This document shows, piece by piece, positions 53,135 through 62,751 of a DNA stretch of 64,000 nucleotides. Made by a program: the position numbers and the translations under genes. Origin of the DNA: Pedobacter sp. Leaf41 (GTDB lineage: Bacteria > Bacteroidota > Bacteroidia > Sphingobacteriales > Sphingobacteriaceae); contig NZ_LMLE01000007.1 of NCBI RefSeq assembly GCF_001422545.1, positions 186,001-250,000 of the forward strand. Reading direction: 5' to 3'. Positions within the stretch are counted from its first letter, which is position 1. Each line of letters starts with the position of its first letter. The notes beneath the pieces are model-generated. The model ran no database searches. It saw only the letters and a program-made list of their open reading frames with translations, and had not been told where the DNA came from.

Positions 53135-55261
53135 ATGGAAGACAGCAACAAATCCATTGGCAAAGGGATAAACCGCATAGACGGGATTTTGAAAATTACA
53201 GGTAAAGCCACTTATGCCACAGATTATCCCAAGAAGAATATGGCCTACGCGGTATTGTTTAAAAGTACCATTGCTGCAGGTAAAATAAAAAGTATCGGGA
53301 GTACAAAAGCGCAGAAATATCCTGGTGTGATCAAAATAATTACCCATGAGAATATTCTGCCCTTAAATACCAAAGGAGGGTTGCGGGGTGGTGCGCTGTT
53401 GCAAAGTCCAGAAATTACTTTTCATGGCCAGCATATCGGAATAGTAGTAGCCGAAACTTTTGAACAGGCTACTGCAGCTGCTCATTTAATTACAGTAGAA
53501 TACAATCAGAAGGAAGATAAAATCGACTTTGATAACCTTGCCAAAAAACCTGAAATGCCTAAGGGGAAGGAATTGGCCGATTTAGTACGGGGGGCAGGAA
53601 AATCAGCACTTGCAGATGCCGAAGTTAAAATAGAGGCGAGCTACGAAACGCCAATTGAACACCACCATCCGATGGAGCCACATGCTACAGTGGCGGTATG
53701 GGACGTCGACCAAGTAACGTTATACAATGGATCGCAAATTATAAACGGTGCCCAAACCGCTGCGGCAGCCACATTAAATATCAAACCAGAACAGGTAAGA
53801 ATCATTTCGCCATTTATTGGTGGCGGCTTTGGTTCGAAAGGCGGACAATGGGCAAACTTAGTGCTGACAGCTGTAGCCGCTAAAATGGTTGGCCGGCCAG
53901 TAAAACTGGCGCTTACCAGGCAACAAATGTTCAACTCTGTAGGTTTACGCCAAAGAAACATACAACAACTAAGCATAGGTGCAACCAAAGAAGGCAAGCT
54001 GCTCACGCTCGCACACGAAACAATTTCACACACTGCGGTAGATAGTGAATATATCGAGCCCTGCGGAGATTGTACAAAAGTGATGTATGAAGTTCCGAAC
54101 AGCTTAATCAGTTACCGCGTGGTTCCCATGAACCTCATCTTGCCCACTTATACCCGTGGCCCGGGAAAATCGACAGGAAGCTTTGCGCTCGAATCGGCAA
54201 TAGACGAATTGGCGTACACGTTAAAGATGGATCCCATTGAATTGAGAATAAAAAATGAACCCGCAAAAGACCCTTCCAACGGAAAACCGTGGTCATCCAG
54301 AACAACCGTAAAATGTTTGCAGGAAGGTGCAAAAGCCTTTGGATGGGCGAAAAGAAAATCTGAACCCGGTACAAATAAAATTGGTGATGATTTGATCGGT
54401 TATGGCGTAGCCTGCGGTACCTATCCGGCCAGGCAAAGGGATAGCTCAGCCGTAATCAAACTCAGTTTAAAAAATAAATTAGTGTATGCAACTATAGAAA
54501 TTGCCGCCTCAGATTTAGGAACAGGAACCAATACCATATTGGCACAAACCGCGGCCGATGGATTGGGTTTGCCGGTAAAGCAAATCAGTGTGAAACTTGG
54601 TGATTCTGATTTGCCGCCCGCAGCAGGATCGGTAGGTTCTGTAGGAGCATCGAGTTTTGCAAACGCTGTTAACGATGCCTGCACTAAAATTACCGATGAA
54701 TTATTGGCGAAATCTGGCAAACAGTTTTTTGTAAGACCGACAGCAGCAGCGCTGATGATTTCAGAAAATATAGCCGATTTTCAAACCCGGTCAGACTCAA
54801 AAGCACCAGCCGAAGCAGAAAAGTATTCTGCCCATAGCTTTAATGCCAACTTCGCCGAGGTAAGGGTAAATAGCGTGACTGGGATGGTGAAGGTTACGCG
54901 TTTCTTAGCCGTTACAGGTGCTGGAAAAATTTTGAACCCTAAAACTGCCCGATCGCAGATTATTGGCGGTATTGTTTGGGGGATTGGTATGGCATTAACC
55001 GAAGAATCCATCATCGATCCACGATATGGAAATTTTGCAACCCGTTCTTTTGCCGATTACCACGTGCCTACTAACCTTGATATTGGTGATCTCGACGCTA
55101 TGTTTATCAATGAGAAGGATTTCATTCCAAATAAAATGGGCGTAAAAGGAATTGGTGAAGTGGGCATTGTTGGGGTAGCCGCTGCTGTAGCAAATGCTGT
55201 TTTTAATGCCACTGCCAAACGGGTTCGTTCACTTCCGATTACTCCAGATAAATTGCTTTAA
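53135..55261 (+). CDS. Molybdopterin-binding subunit of molybdenum hydroxylase, set 1 (PaoC-like)
   Basis: A 708-residue catalytic subunit of the xanthine dehydrogenase/aldehyde oxidase family. Motifs include TGKATYATDYP at the N-terminus, HHHPMEPHATVA, the pterin-contacting FIGGGFGSKGGQWANLV, and TRGPGKSTGSFALESAIDEL. The catalytic Glu is in MGVKGIGEVGIVG near the C-terminus. It hydroxylates aldehydes or heterocycles using water; substrate is unknown. The complex needs molybdopterin cytosine dinucleotide insertion by an XdhC-type chaperone, none of which is in the window. Confidence 0.92.
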   Translation: MEDSNKSIGKGINRIDGILKITGKATYATDYPKKNMAYAVLFKSTIAAGKIKSIGSTKAQKYPGVIKIITHENILPLNTKGGLRGGALLQSPEITFHGQHIGIVVAETFEQATAAAHLITVEYNQKEDKIDFDNLAKKPEMPKGKELADLVRGAGKSALADAEVKIEASYETPIEHHHPMEPHATVAVWDVDQVTLYNGSQIINGAQTAAAATLNIKPEQVRIISPFIGGGFGSKGGQWANLVLTAVAAKMVGRPVKLALTRQQMFNSVGLRQRNIQQLSIGATKEGKLLTLAHETISHTAVDSEYIEPCGDCTKVMYEVPNSLISYRVVPMNLILPTYTRGPGKSTGSFALESAIDELAYTLKMDPIELRIKNEPAKDPSNGKPWSSRTTVKCLQEGAKAFGWAKRKSEPGTNKIGDDLIGYGVACGTYPARQRDSSAVIKLSLKNKLVYATIEIAASDLGTGTNTILAQTAADGLGLPVKQISVKLGDSDLPPAAGSVGSVGASSFANAVNDACTKITDELLAKSGKQFFVRPTAAALMISENIADFQTRSDSKAPAEAEKYSAHSFNANFAEVRVNSVTGMVKVTRFLAVTGAGKILNPKTARSQIIGGIVWGIGMALTEESIIDPRYGNFATRSFADYHVPTNLDIGDLDAMFINEKDFIPNKMGVKGIGEVGIVGVAAAVANAVFNATAKRVRSLPITPDKLL

Positions 55262-55383
55262 AAAATTTTTTCATACGAAGAATTTACCTGGGAAGGATAC
55301 AATTGTTAAAGAAACTTAAAAAGCTCAAACTTATCCGCGTTTTTGAATGTTAGCAAATGAGTACCTACCACTAACAATTCAGC

Positions 55384-55899
55384 ATGATGCGAAGCGAAAC
55401 GCAAAACCTCAACCATTTAAAGCAAGGCGACTGTACGGTAAACCTGACCGTTAACGGTGAACAAAAAATTCTTCAGGTGCAACCTTGGGTAAGCCTTTTG
55501 GATGGTTTGAGAGACCATTTAAATTTAACAGGGACCAAAAAAGGTTGTGATCACGGCCAATGCGGGGCATGTACAATTATATGCGATGATAAGCGAATCT
55601 TAAGCTGTCTTACCCTTGCTGTAATGAAAAACGGCTCCGAGATTACTACTGTGGAAGGGATCGCCCATGGCGATGATTTGCATCCGATACAACAGGCATT
55701 TATCGATCATGATGCTTTTCAATGTGGTTACTGTACTCCCGGCCAACTTTGCAGCGCTATTGGACTGATTAAAGAAGGAAAAGCACAAACCAGAGAGGAA
55801 GTAAAAGAGCTGATGAGCGGAAATCTCTGTCGCTGTGGTGCTAACGTTGGGATCATTGATGCCATTATGGAGGTAAAAGCAGGAGGCGGCCATGAATAA
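55384..55899 (+). CDS. [2Fe-2S] subunit of molybdenum hydroxylase, set 2 (no Tat leader)
   Basis: A 171-residue iron-sulfur subunit with cluster motifs GCDHGQCGACTII and SCLTLA, then FQCGYCTPGQLCSA and GNLCRCGANVGI. It is shorter than its set-1 paralogue because it lacks the Tat leader and the inter-cluster insertion; it should therefore be cytoplasmic. Two ATGs (55384, 55387) are possible. It ends overlapping the FAD subunit start by 8 bases. A strong Shine-Dalgarno-like AGGAGG is present just before the next ATG, unusual in this phylum. Confidence 0.92.
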   Translation: MMRSETQNLNHLKQGDCTVNLTVNGEQKILQVQPWVSLLDGLRDHLNLTGTKKGCDHGQCGACTIICDDKRILSCLTLAVMKNGSEITTVEGIAHGDDLHPIQQAFIDHDAFQCGYCTPGQLCSAIGLIKEGKAQTREEVKELMSGNLCRCGANVGIIDAIMEVKAGGGHE

Positions 55900-56911
55900 C
55901 TTCGAATACAAGCAAGCAGAAGATGTTGCTACAGCCGTCAACCTTATCAATAAACAGGATAATACAAAGTTTTTAGCTGGTGGCACCAATTTACTCGACC
56001 TCTGGAAATATAACATCACCAACCCAAGCGGACTGGTAGACATCAACCGCATTCACGGTCTCGCAGAGATTGAAGAACTGCCGAATGGAGGAGTTAGACT
56101 TGGCGCCAATTTCAAAAATGCAGATACCGCCTATCATCCCATTATTGAGAACAAATATCCCCTACTCTCTAAAGCTATTCTCGCCGGCGCATCTGCTCAA
56201 ATCAGAAATATGGCAAGTAATGGTGGTAACTTATTGCAACGCACCCGTTGTTACTATTTTTACGATCCTGATGTGCCTTGTAACAAAAGAAATCCCGGTT
56301 CGGGCTGCCCTGCGAAAGAGGGATACAACAGAATCCATGCAATATTAGGAACGAGTGATCATTGTATTGCGGTTTTCCCATCGGATATGTGCGTAGCGCT
56401 CGCCGCCTTAGATGCGTTGGTTAATGTAGAAGGACCCGAAGGAAAAAGAACCATTGCTTTCGCAAATTTCCATCGCCTGCCAGCTGATCGGCCGGATTTG
56501 GATAATAACCTCGAACCTGGCGAACTCATCACATCAATAGATCTTCCTGATAAAGGTTTTGCTCAAAACTATTCTTACCTCAAACTTCGCGACAGACATT
56601 CTTATGCCTTTGCTCTCGTTTCAGTTGCTACCGCATTAGAATTGGATGGAGATAGGATAAAAGACGCAAGAATCGCACTTGGTGGTGTAGCACATAAACC
56701 CTGGCGTTCAACAGAAGCAGAAAATTTCCTGATGGGTAAAAGCGCAAATGAATTCAATTTTGCCGCCGCGGCTGATATTATTTTACGAGATGCAAAAGGT
56801 TATGGCCATAACGACTTTAAAATCGCCCTCGCTAAAAAAGCGATTATTCGCAATGGCCTCATGGCGTTAAACCCTCAATCGCAGCTTCCAGGAGCAAAAC
56901 CATCTGCTTAA
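55892..56911 (+). CDS. FAD-binding subunit of molybdenum hydroxylase, set 2
   Basis: A 339-residue subunit M paralogous to 52139-53125. It has FLAGGTNLLDLWKYNIT, RNMASNGGNLLQRTRC and PCNKRNPGSGCPA, again with the extra [4Fe-4S] cysteines, and KLRDRHSYAFALVSVATAL. It overlaps the small subunit gene by 8 bases, and an AGGAGG at 55881-55886 precedes its ATG. The following Mo subunit starts 17 bases later. It is clearly a duplicate, but divergent in sequence, so the duplication is old or the sets were acquired separately. Confidence 0.92.
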   Translation: MNNFEYKQAEDVATAVNLINKQDNTKFLAGGTNLLDLWKYNITNPSGLVDINRIHGLAEIEELPNGGVRLGANFKNADTAYHPIIENKYPLLSKAILAGASAQIRNMASNGGNLLQRTRCYYFYDPDVPCNKRNPGSGCPAKEGYNRIHAILGTSDHCIAVFPSDMCVALAALDALVNVEGPEGKRTIAFANFHRLPADRPDLDNNLEPGELITSIDLPDKGFAQNYSYLKLRDRHSYAFALVSVATALELDGDRIKDARIALGGVAHKPWRSTEAENFLMGKSANEFNFAAAADIILRDAKGYGHNDFKIALAKKAIIRNGLMALNPQSQLPGAKPSA

Positions 56912-56928
56912 ACTACAAATGAACAAAA

Positions 56929-59166
56929 ATGGATTTTAACAAAAATGTTGGTCAGCCCGTTAGCCGTTTAGAAGGAAAGCTAAAAGTGACGGGCCAGGCA
57001 AAATATGCCGCAGAATATGAAGCAGATAACTTGCTTCATGGTTATGTAGTGAGCAGCCCGATAACCAAAGGGAAGATTATCAATATCGATATCACTCAAG
57101 CAATGGCTATCCCCGGTGTGGTAGATGTGCTTTCACATAAAAACCGTACAAAACTGGCCTGGTTTGATTTGCAATATACCGATATGGATGCGCCGCCAGG
57201 AACTGTTTTTAAGCCACTTGCCGATGAAAATATTCTTTACAACGGACAACCTATTGCCTTGGTAGTGGCCGAGAGCTACGAAACGGCTAGATACGCCTCC
57301 ACGCAAGTTATTTTTGAGTATGAGCAGGAAACTTTCCAAACCGATCTGGAAAGCAATATTCCAAATGGCCGTTCTGCAAAAAAAGGATTTGCCACAGCTT
57401 TGAAACCGCCTCCACCACCACCAACAGGCGATTTCCAGACTGCTTTTGAACAGGCACCTGTAAAAGTTGCTGCAACTTTTCAGCATGGTACAGAGCACCA
57501 CAACCCCATCGAACTGTTTGCCACAACAACGATATACGAAGGAAAAGGGAAATTAACGATCTACGATAAAACACAGGGCACTATCAATAACCAACTTTAT
57601 GTGGCCAACATTTTCGGTTTACACTATAAAGATGTAAGGGTATTGGCTCCGTTCGTTGGTGGTGGTTTTGGTTCAGGCCTTCGTCCACAATACCAGCTTT
57701 TCCTTTGTGTAATGGCTGCCCTTCACCTTAAAAGAAATGTGCGTGTGGTATTAGAGCGTAAACAAATGTTCTTTTTTAGCCATCGCCCCCCGGTAAAACA
57801 AAACCTGCGCTTCGCCAGTGATGTAGAAGGTAACGTTACCGCCCTGGGCCATAGCGTTTTTTCTGAAACCTCCAATTTTGAAGACTATACAGAAGCGATT
57901 GCCAACTGGAGCCATAAACTTTACCCTGCTCCAAATACGCTTTTCGATCATAAAGTAGTTCCCCTTGATGTGTATACGCCGCTTGACATGCGGGCACCGG
58001 GTGGAAGCACAGGCATGCATGCCATCGAATGCACTATGGACGAACTGGCCCACAAGCTTAAAATTGATCCTTTAGAACTTCGCTTAATTAATTATTCAGA
58101 GATCGATCCATCAAGCAACAAACCTTACACCAGCAAAGCCCTTCGCGACTGCTATCTTCAGGCCGCAGAGAAATTTGGATGGAGCAACCGAAATCCCGAA
58201 CCTCGATCTACGAAGCGTGGAAATAAATTGGTAGGTTATGGGATGGCTACAGGAATCTGGGATGCCTTTCAGTTTCCTGCCCGGGTGGAAGCCATGATTA
58301 CCAAAGAGGGAAGAATGGTGCTAAACAATGCCACAACCGATATTGGTACAGGTACACTAACAGTGATGACTCAAATTGCAGCAGATGAGCTTGGTCTTTC
58401 GCTGGAAGAAGTAGATTTCAACTATGGCGACAGCCAAAAGCCATTCTCGATGTTCCAGGGTGGTTCGTCCATTACCTCATCTACGGGAGTAGCCATCGTG
58501 GTAGCGGCAAAAGCACTGCGTAAAAAATTGTTGAAAAAAGCGGCAAAAATGCCAGATTCTCGGTTTAAAAATTTGGAAGATACGGAGGTATTTTTTAGTG
58601 CAGGAAACATGCATTTAAAAGATCATCCCAATGTGTTCGTGTCCCTAAAAAACATTATTGCCTTTAACAATAGCAAACCCATTAAAACTACCAACATGGG
58701 CAAACCGCACATGTTAAAACTTCGGAAATACAGTTTGGCTACCCATAGCGCTTCTTTTGTTGAGGTAGAGGTAGATCAGGATCTTGGCACCGTAATGGTA
58801 ACCAGAGCGGTAACCGCGGTAGCCGCCGGAAAGATAATTAACCCAAAAACTGCTGCCAGTCAAATTTCTGGATCAATGGTTTGGGGCATCAGTAAAGCAC
58901 TGCACGAAGAGACCTTTATGGACCATAATCTCGGCAAGTATATGAACACTAATCTCGGCGAATACCATATTCCTGTACATGCCGATATCGGCCAATTGGA
59001 GGTGATTTTTGTAGAAGAAAAAGATGAATTAATTAACGAAATCGGTACCAAGGGTGTGGGTGAGATTGGTCTGGTGGGAATGCCTGCAGCCATTTCAAAT
59101 GCAATTTTTAATGCGACTGGCAAAAGAATTTATAAGTTACCTATTCACTTTGATGAATTAATGTAA
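56929..59166 (+). CDS. Molybdopterin-binding subunit of molybdenum hydroxylase, set 2
   Basis: A 745-residue catalytic subunit. Motifs are TGQAKYAAEYEAD, TEHHNPIELFATTTIYEG, the pterin-binding FVGGGFGSGLRPQYQLF, MRAPGGSTGMHAIECTMDEL, and the catalytic Glu in IGTKGVGEIGLVG. A proline run (LKPPPPPPTGDF) in the N-terminal domain is absent from set 1. It resembles PaoC/aldehyde-oxidoreductase large subunits. With no leader on the partner small subunit, set 2 is probably cytoplasmic. Physiological substrate unknown. Confidence 0.92.
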   Translation: MDFNKNVGQPVSRLEGKLKVTGQAKYAAEYEADNLLHGYVVSSPITKGKIINIDITQAMAIPGVVDVLSHKNRTKLAWFDLQYTDMDAPPGTVFKPLADENILYNGQPIALVVAESYETARYASTQVIFEYEQETFQTDLESNIPNGRSAKKGFATALKPPPPPPTGDFQTAFEQAPVKVAATFQHGTEHHNPIELFATTTIYEGKGKLTIYDKTQGTINNQLYVANIFGLHYKDVRVLAPFVGGGFGSGLRPQYQLFLCVMAALHLKRNVRVVLERKQMFFFSHRPPVKQNLRFASDVEGNVTALGHSVFSETSNFEDYTEAIANWSHKLYPAPNTLFDHKVVPLDVYTPLDMRAPGGSTGMHAIECTMDELAHKLKIDPLELRLINYSEIDPSSNKPYTSKALRDCYLQAAEKFGWSNRNPEPRSTKRGNKLVGYGMATGIWDAFQFPARVEAMITKEGRMVLNNATTDIGTGTLTVMTQIAADELGLSLEEVDFNYGDSQKPFSMFQGGSSITSSTGVAIVVAAKALRKKLLKKAAKMPDSRFKNLEDTEVFFSAGNMHLKDHPNVFVSLKNIIAFNNSKPIKTTNMGKPHMLKLRKYSLATHSASFVEVEVDQDLGTVMVTRAVTAVAAGKIINPKTAASQISGSMVWGISKALHEETFMDHNLGKYMNTNLGEYHIPVHADIGQLEVIFVEEKDELINEIGTKGVGEIGLVGMPAAISNAIFNATGKRIYKLPIHFDELM

Positions 59167-59210
59167 TAGGTTTTAATTAAAAAACCGATTACTATAGTTT
59201 TTCAACCATT

Positions 59211-59247
59211 AAAGGCTTCTCCGAAAGGACGAAGCTTTTGCTTTTTG
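59211..59247 (+). terminator. Candidate terminator after the second Mo operon
   Basis: AAAGGCTTC (59211-59219) can pair with GAAGCTTT (59231-59238) with one bulged base and an 11-base loop; the following T tract is interrupted by GC. Weak but well placed, and it may also serve the convergent DUF3253 gene. Confidence 0.4.
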
Positions 59248-59270
59248 CAGAGAATAATCGCGAACAAACA

Positions 59271-59537
59271 TTAGTCGCTTCTATTTTCGTTCTGGCTAAT
59301 TTTGATGCGTACAGGCCCTTTGATATGGTCCACATCGATAGGTACTCCTTTCTGTGTGATCACTACCTTACCTTCCCGATGCAAACCAATGGCCACTTCC
59401 CGCACCTTTCCCATCTCCTTTCGCCAGTCATCACCAAAAAGCATCCGGGAAATTTCCGAAGGGCAGGTACTTTTATCTGGTCCACGTTTATCCGCCTCAG
59501 CTAAGATGGTTTTCGATATTTCTGATAGCATCACCAT
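59271..59537 (-). CDS. DUF3253 domain protein
   Basis: An 88-residue protein that matches the DUF3253 pattern: KTILAEADKRGPDKSTCPSEISRML, then DDWRKEMGKVREVAIGLHREGKVVITQKGVPIDVDHIKGPVRIK. This looks like a small winged-helix fold (R-x-x-A..L...G.i.it..G). The family is widespread and uncharacterised; DNA binding is plausible but unproven. It is a single gene on the minus strand between plus-strand units. Confidence 0.8.
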   Translation of the reverse strand: MVMLSEISKTILAEADKRGPDKSTCPSEISRMLFGDDWRKEMGKVREVAIGLHREGKVVITQKGVPIDVDHIKGPVRIKISQNENRSD

Positions 59538-59717
59538 AAATGGACAACAAATGTATGGGGCTATTGCTTTAAAATGCCAATAATATTTCTCGCACTATAG
59601 ATGGATTAAGCTAATCTCCCCTCATCAAAAGCTTTCAATCAAACAAAGTATTCTTGCTTTTTGATGCCGTAGCAGCCATTTTCTAAACAATTTATATTGG
59701 CCACTGGTTGTAATAAT

Positions 59718-60686
59718 ATGACTGATAAAAAAAGAACTGTTGTCATTACCGGCGCATCAATTGGTGCGGGGAGAGCTATTGCCCTTGCTTTCGCGGCGAA
59801 TAGCGATCAACTCATCCTGGCTTCAAGAAATATGGCTGCCTTACAAGAGCTTGCGGAAGAATGTGAAACCCTTGGGGCCGAAGTTAAATGTATCCAAACC
59901 GATACCGCTCAATATCATGATGTGATTAATCTGGCAGCGGCAGCGGCCGATTTTGGAGATACGATTGACGTCTGGATTAACAACGCAGGCGTGCTTGCCG
60001 TGGGCGAATTTGATAAAACTCCAATGGAAGTAACCGAGCAGGTGATAAAAACAAACTTGTTGGGCTACATGAATGGTGCACATGCCATCCTCCCTTACTT
60101 CAAAAAACAAGGTTACGGCATCTTGATCAATAATATTTCAATAGGTGGATTTTTACCTGTTCCTTATGGGGTGGGTTACGCTGCCAGTAAATTCGGCCTG
60201 CGTGGATTTAGCGCCGCACTGAAAGCGGAACTTTCTGCTTTCAAAAACATTCATATATGTGATGCCTTCCCTGCCTTTCTTGATACTCCAGGCATCCAGC
60301 ATGCCGCAAATTATACAGGCAGACAGCTAAAACCTGCACCACCAGTGTACGATCCCAACCGGATTGCTGCAGACATTTTGAAAATTTCACGCCACCCGAA
60401 ACCTTCAACGATGATGGGCAGTACAGCCATTCTTTTGCGTTATGCCTATGCACTCGCCCCAGGATTAACAAGGGGAATAGCCGGTTATGTAATATCAAGA
60501 TATTTAAAAAATGCGGCTGAGCTGCCAGCTACTAGTGGAAATATTTTTAATACGGTAAAATATGGCAACGCTGTACATGGCGGCTGGGGAATACCTGGTA
60601 AACCACGAGCCCATCATAAATATCTCTCTCTCGGTGTACTGGCCCTTACTGCTGGAATTATGCTACTGAATAAATCTAAACGTTAA
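59718..60686 (+). CDS. SDR oxidoreductase with C-terminal membrane helix
   Basis: A 322-residue short-chain dehydrogenase. The glycine motif is ITGASIGAGRA (the usual GIG is GAG), with INNAGVLAVG, catalytic Ser region NNISIGG and Tyr/Lys in YAASK. A 60-residue extension follows the catalytic fold and ends in a hydrophobic helix (YLSLGVLALTAGIMLL) with a basic tail NKSKR, so the enzyme is probably tethered to the membrane. The start is the ATG at 59718, not the in-frame TTG at 59697. It is 3 bases upstream of the GDSL esterase gene. Confidence 0.88.
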   Translation: MTDKKRTVVITGASIGAGRAIALAFAANSDQLILASRNMAALQELAEECETLGAEVKCIQTDTAQYHDVINLAAAAADFGDTIDVWINNAGVLAVGEFDKTPMEVTEQVIKTNLLGYMNGAHAILPYFKKQGYGILINNISIGGFLPVPYGVGYAASKFGLRGFSAALKAELSAFKNIHICDAFPAFLDTPGIQHAANYTGRQLKPAPPVYDPNRIAADILKISRHPKPSTMMGSTAILLRYAYALAPGLTRGIAGYVISRYLKNAAELPATSGNIFNTVKYGNAVHGGWGIPGKPRAHHKYLSLGVLALTAGIMLLNKSKR

Positions 60687-60689
60687 ACA

Positions 60690-61271
60690 ATGCCTGTAAT
60701 TTTATTTTTTGGCGATAGCTTAACCGCTGGATACGGCTTAAAAGATCCGCTGCGGGAATCTTTACCCGCACGGATCAGCGAGAAAATTGCCGCAGAAAAC
60801 TGGAATTTCCAGGTTATCAATGCCGGACTAAGTGGCGATACCTCCACCACCGGTTTAAACCGGATTAACGCCGTATTGAATCAACAAATCGACATTTTGA
60901 TATTAGAGCTTGGTGCCAACGATTTACTCAGAGGTCACCAAGCCAATATACTGAAAGGCAATATGCAGCAAATCCTAACGAAAGTAAAAACTAACTCCCC
61001 CAATACAGACATTTTAATTTTAGGGATGAGGCTTCCAGCATGGATTCCGGAGGACCGTGCTCCAGGCTACCGCACCATTTATCAGGAACTTGCAACGGAA
61101 AATAATTGCGAATTGGTCCCATTTTTATTGGAAGGTGTAGAAGGGAAAAAATACCTCAATATGTTTGACGGGGTTCATCCCCTGGCAGCAGGTTATCAAA
61201 TCATAGCCGATAACATTTGGCCAAAAATAAAATCAATGATTGCCAGACACCGTGTGGTTAAAGCATTATAG
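60690..61271 (+). CDS. GDSL/SGNH-family esterase (arylesterase, TesA-like)
   Basis: A 193-residue SGNH hydrolase. Block I is FFGDSLTAGYGL with the Ser nucleophile, block II has NAGLSGDTSTTGLNR with Gly, block III GANDLLRG with Asn, and block V DGVHPLAAGYQI with the Asp/His pair. It is like TesA arylesterases and thioesterases but lacks their signal peptide, so it should be cytoplasmic. It forms an operon with the membrane-bound SDR. Confidence 0.9.
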   Translation: MPVILFFGDSLTAGYGLKDPLRESLPARISEKIAAENWNFQVINAGLSGDTSTTGLNRINAVLNQQIDILILELGANDLLRGHQANILKGNMQQILTKVKTNSPNTDILILGMRLPAWIPEDRAPGYRTIYQELATENNCELVPFLLEGVEGKKYLNMFDGVHPLAAGYQIIADNIWPKIKSMIARHRVVKAL

Positions 61272-61433
61272 TTTTATTGCAGCTTTCTCCCTAATTGCGG
61301 GTTTAAATGCATTTTGAATCAAATGTCAAGTTCAAGGATTACCGCTGGATGCTACCGACATTGATCTCCTCAAAAAAATCCGATAAAACTTTTTTTTATT
61401 TCACCATGTTGAATTAATATCAACAATCGAGAC

Positions 61434-62237
61434 ATGGAATACACAAAACTTTTCACACTAATTACCGGAGCCAGTAGCGGCATCGGTTTAGAGTTGGCAA
61501 AGCTATTTGCCAAAGATGGCCAAAATTTAATTATTGTAGGAAGAGAAGAAGAGAAATTAGCCGCAGCTGAAAGCTTCCTAAAACAAAATGGTATCGAAGT
61601 CTGGAGTATTAGTAAAGATCTTTTTCATCCAGATGCAGCGACTGATTTATACAAAGAAATTAAACAAAAAGGATATGAGGTGGATGTATTAGTCAATGAT
61701 GCCGGCCAGGGAGTTTATGGAAAGTTCATTGAGAATGATCTGGAACGCGAATTAGACATTGTACAACTCAACATTTCATCGCTGGTTACCCTTACCAAAT
61801 ATTATGCAACAGACATGGTTGCCCGTGGAACTGGCAAAATCTTGAACGTAGCCTCAATTGCGAGTAAGGCGCCAGGGCCATATCAGGCGGTTTATCATGG
61901 TACAAAAGCATTTGTACATTCTTTCAGTGAATCGATAAGAAGAGAATTAAAAGATACCGGCGTAACTGTTACTTCATTGCTACCTGGCCCAACTGATACA
62001 GATTTCTTCAACAAAGCCGACATGCTTGAATCCAAAATTGTGCAAGAGGGTAATCTAGATGATGCTGCAAAAGTGGCAAAAGATGGTTACGAAGCCCTGC
62101 TCGCTGGCCAGGATATGGTGGTTTCAGGTTTCAAAAACAAAATGACGGTAGCCATGGGTAACATCACGCCTGACAGTATGCAGGCAGCGCAAATGGAAAA
62201 AATGCAGGAACCTGTAGCGGAGAAGAATAAGGAGTAA
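61434..62237 (+). CDS. SDR family oxidoreductase
   Basis: A 267-residue classical short-chain dehydrogenase of the YdfG/DltE-like group. It has ITGASSGIGLELAKLF, VNDAGQGVYG (Asp for the second Asn of NNAG), catalytic Ser in VASIASKAPGP and Tyr/Lys in YHGTK, followed by LLPGPTDTDFF. The last 25 residues are charged and helical (MQAAQMEKMQEP). It is separate from the upstream operon by 162 bases. Substrate unknown; fourth SDR in the window. Confidence 0.9.
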   Translation: MEYTKLFTLITGASSGIGLELAKLFAKDGQNLIIVGREEEKLAAAESFLKQNGIEVWSISKDLFHPDAATDLYKEIKQKGYEVDVLVNDAGQGVYGKFIENDLERELDIVQLNISSLVTLTKYYATDMVARGTGKILNVASIASKAPGPYQAVYHGTKAFVHSFSESIRRELKDTGVTVTSLLPGPTDTDFFNKADMLESKIVQEGNLDDAAKVAKDGYEALLAGQDMVVSGFKNKMTVAMGNITPDSMQAAQMEKMQEPVAEKNKE

Positions 62238-62372
62238 ATGTGGCAGGGCAACGTAAAGACGCGGAAGAAAGAAAGGGTTTAGGCGGTTTATTTGATGCGA
62301 AAGTGCATTATAGTGATAAACGGGTAATATTCTATAAAATCAGAATAATAAGTAATGCATCTTTTTAATGTA

Positions 62373-62738
62373 TTATTCGCAATAGGAAACGCTACATGTG
62401 CTGTCATTGTAATTTTGTGTAGCATCAAACATCATCTCCACAATACCGTCAACATTTCGATCAGATGGTCTTAAGCCACCTATCTCAATTCCCAACCATC
62501 TGGCAATAGAGGATCTCACTTGGTCATTATCTAGCTTTTCCCCTTCAATCTCACTAGTTTTGACTACATCCTTGGTTAGTGTTTGCAACACGGCTTCATT
62601 TTGCAGATCGAAACCTAACTGTTCCATTTAACCCAACAACTTACCTTGCTTAAGGTGTACTTCGCTAAGCAACAATGCTAAAGTCGACGTATCCCAAGCA
62701 AAGTTAGGCCACTGGTTAAGTTGATGGATATAAATAAA
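62373..62738 (-). pseudogene. Decayed Fic-family gene (N-terminal domain only)
   Basis: The minus strand encodes the N-terminal (DUF4172-type) part of a Fic-family protein. The part before the break reads YIHQLNQWPNFAWD and LLLSEVHLKQGKLLG; an in-frame TAA (62628-62630) replaces the expected Lys of GKMEQLGF. The next part continues MEQLGFDLQNEAVLQTLT, KTSEIEGEKLD and RSSIARWLG up to MMFDATQNY, then ends after a dozen unrelated residues at 62373. The catalytic HPFxxGNGR domain and the C-terminal winged helix are missing, and no initiator ATG precedes the first part. So it has a lost start, a stop and a 3' deletion. A separate 84-codon frame from 62627 is probably not a gene in its own right. 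Confidence 0.8.
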
Positions 62739-62751
62739 TCAAATTTAAGCT

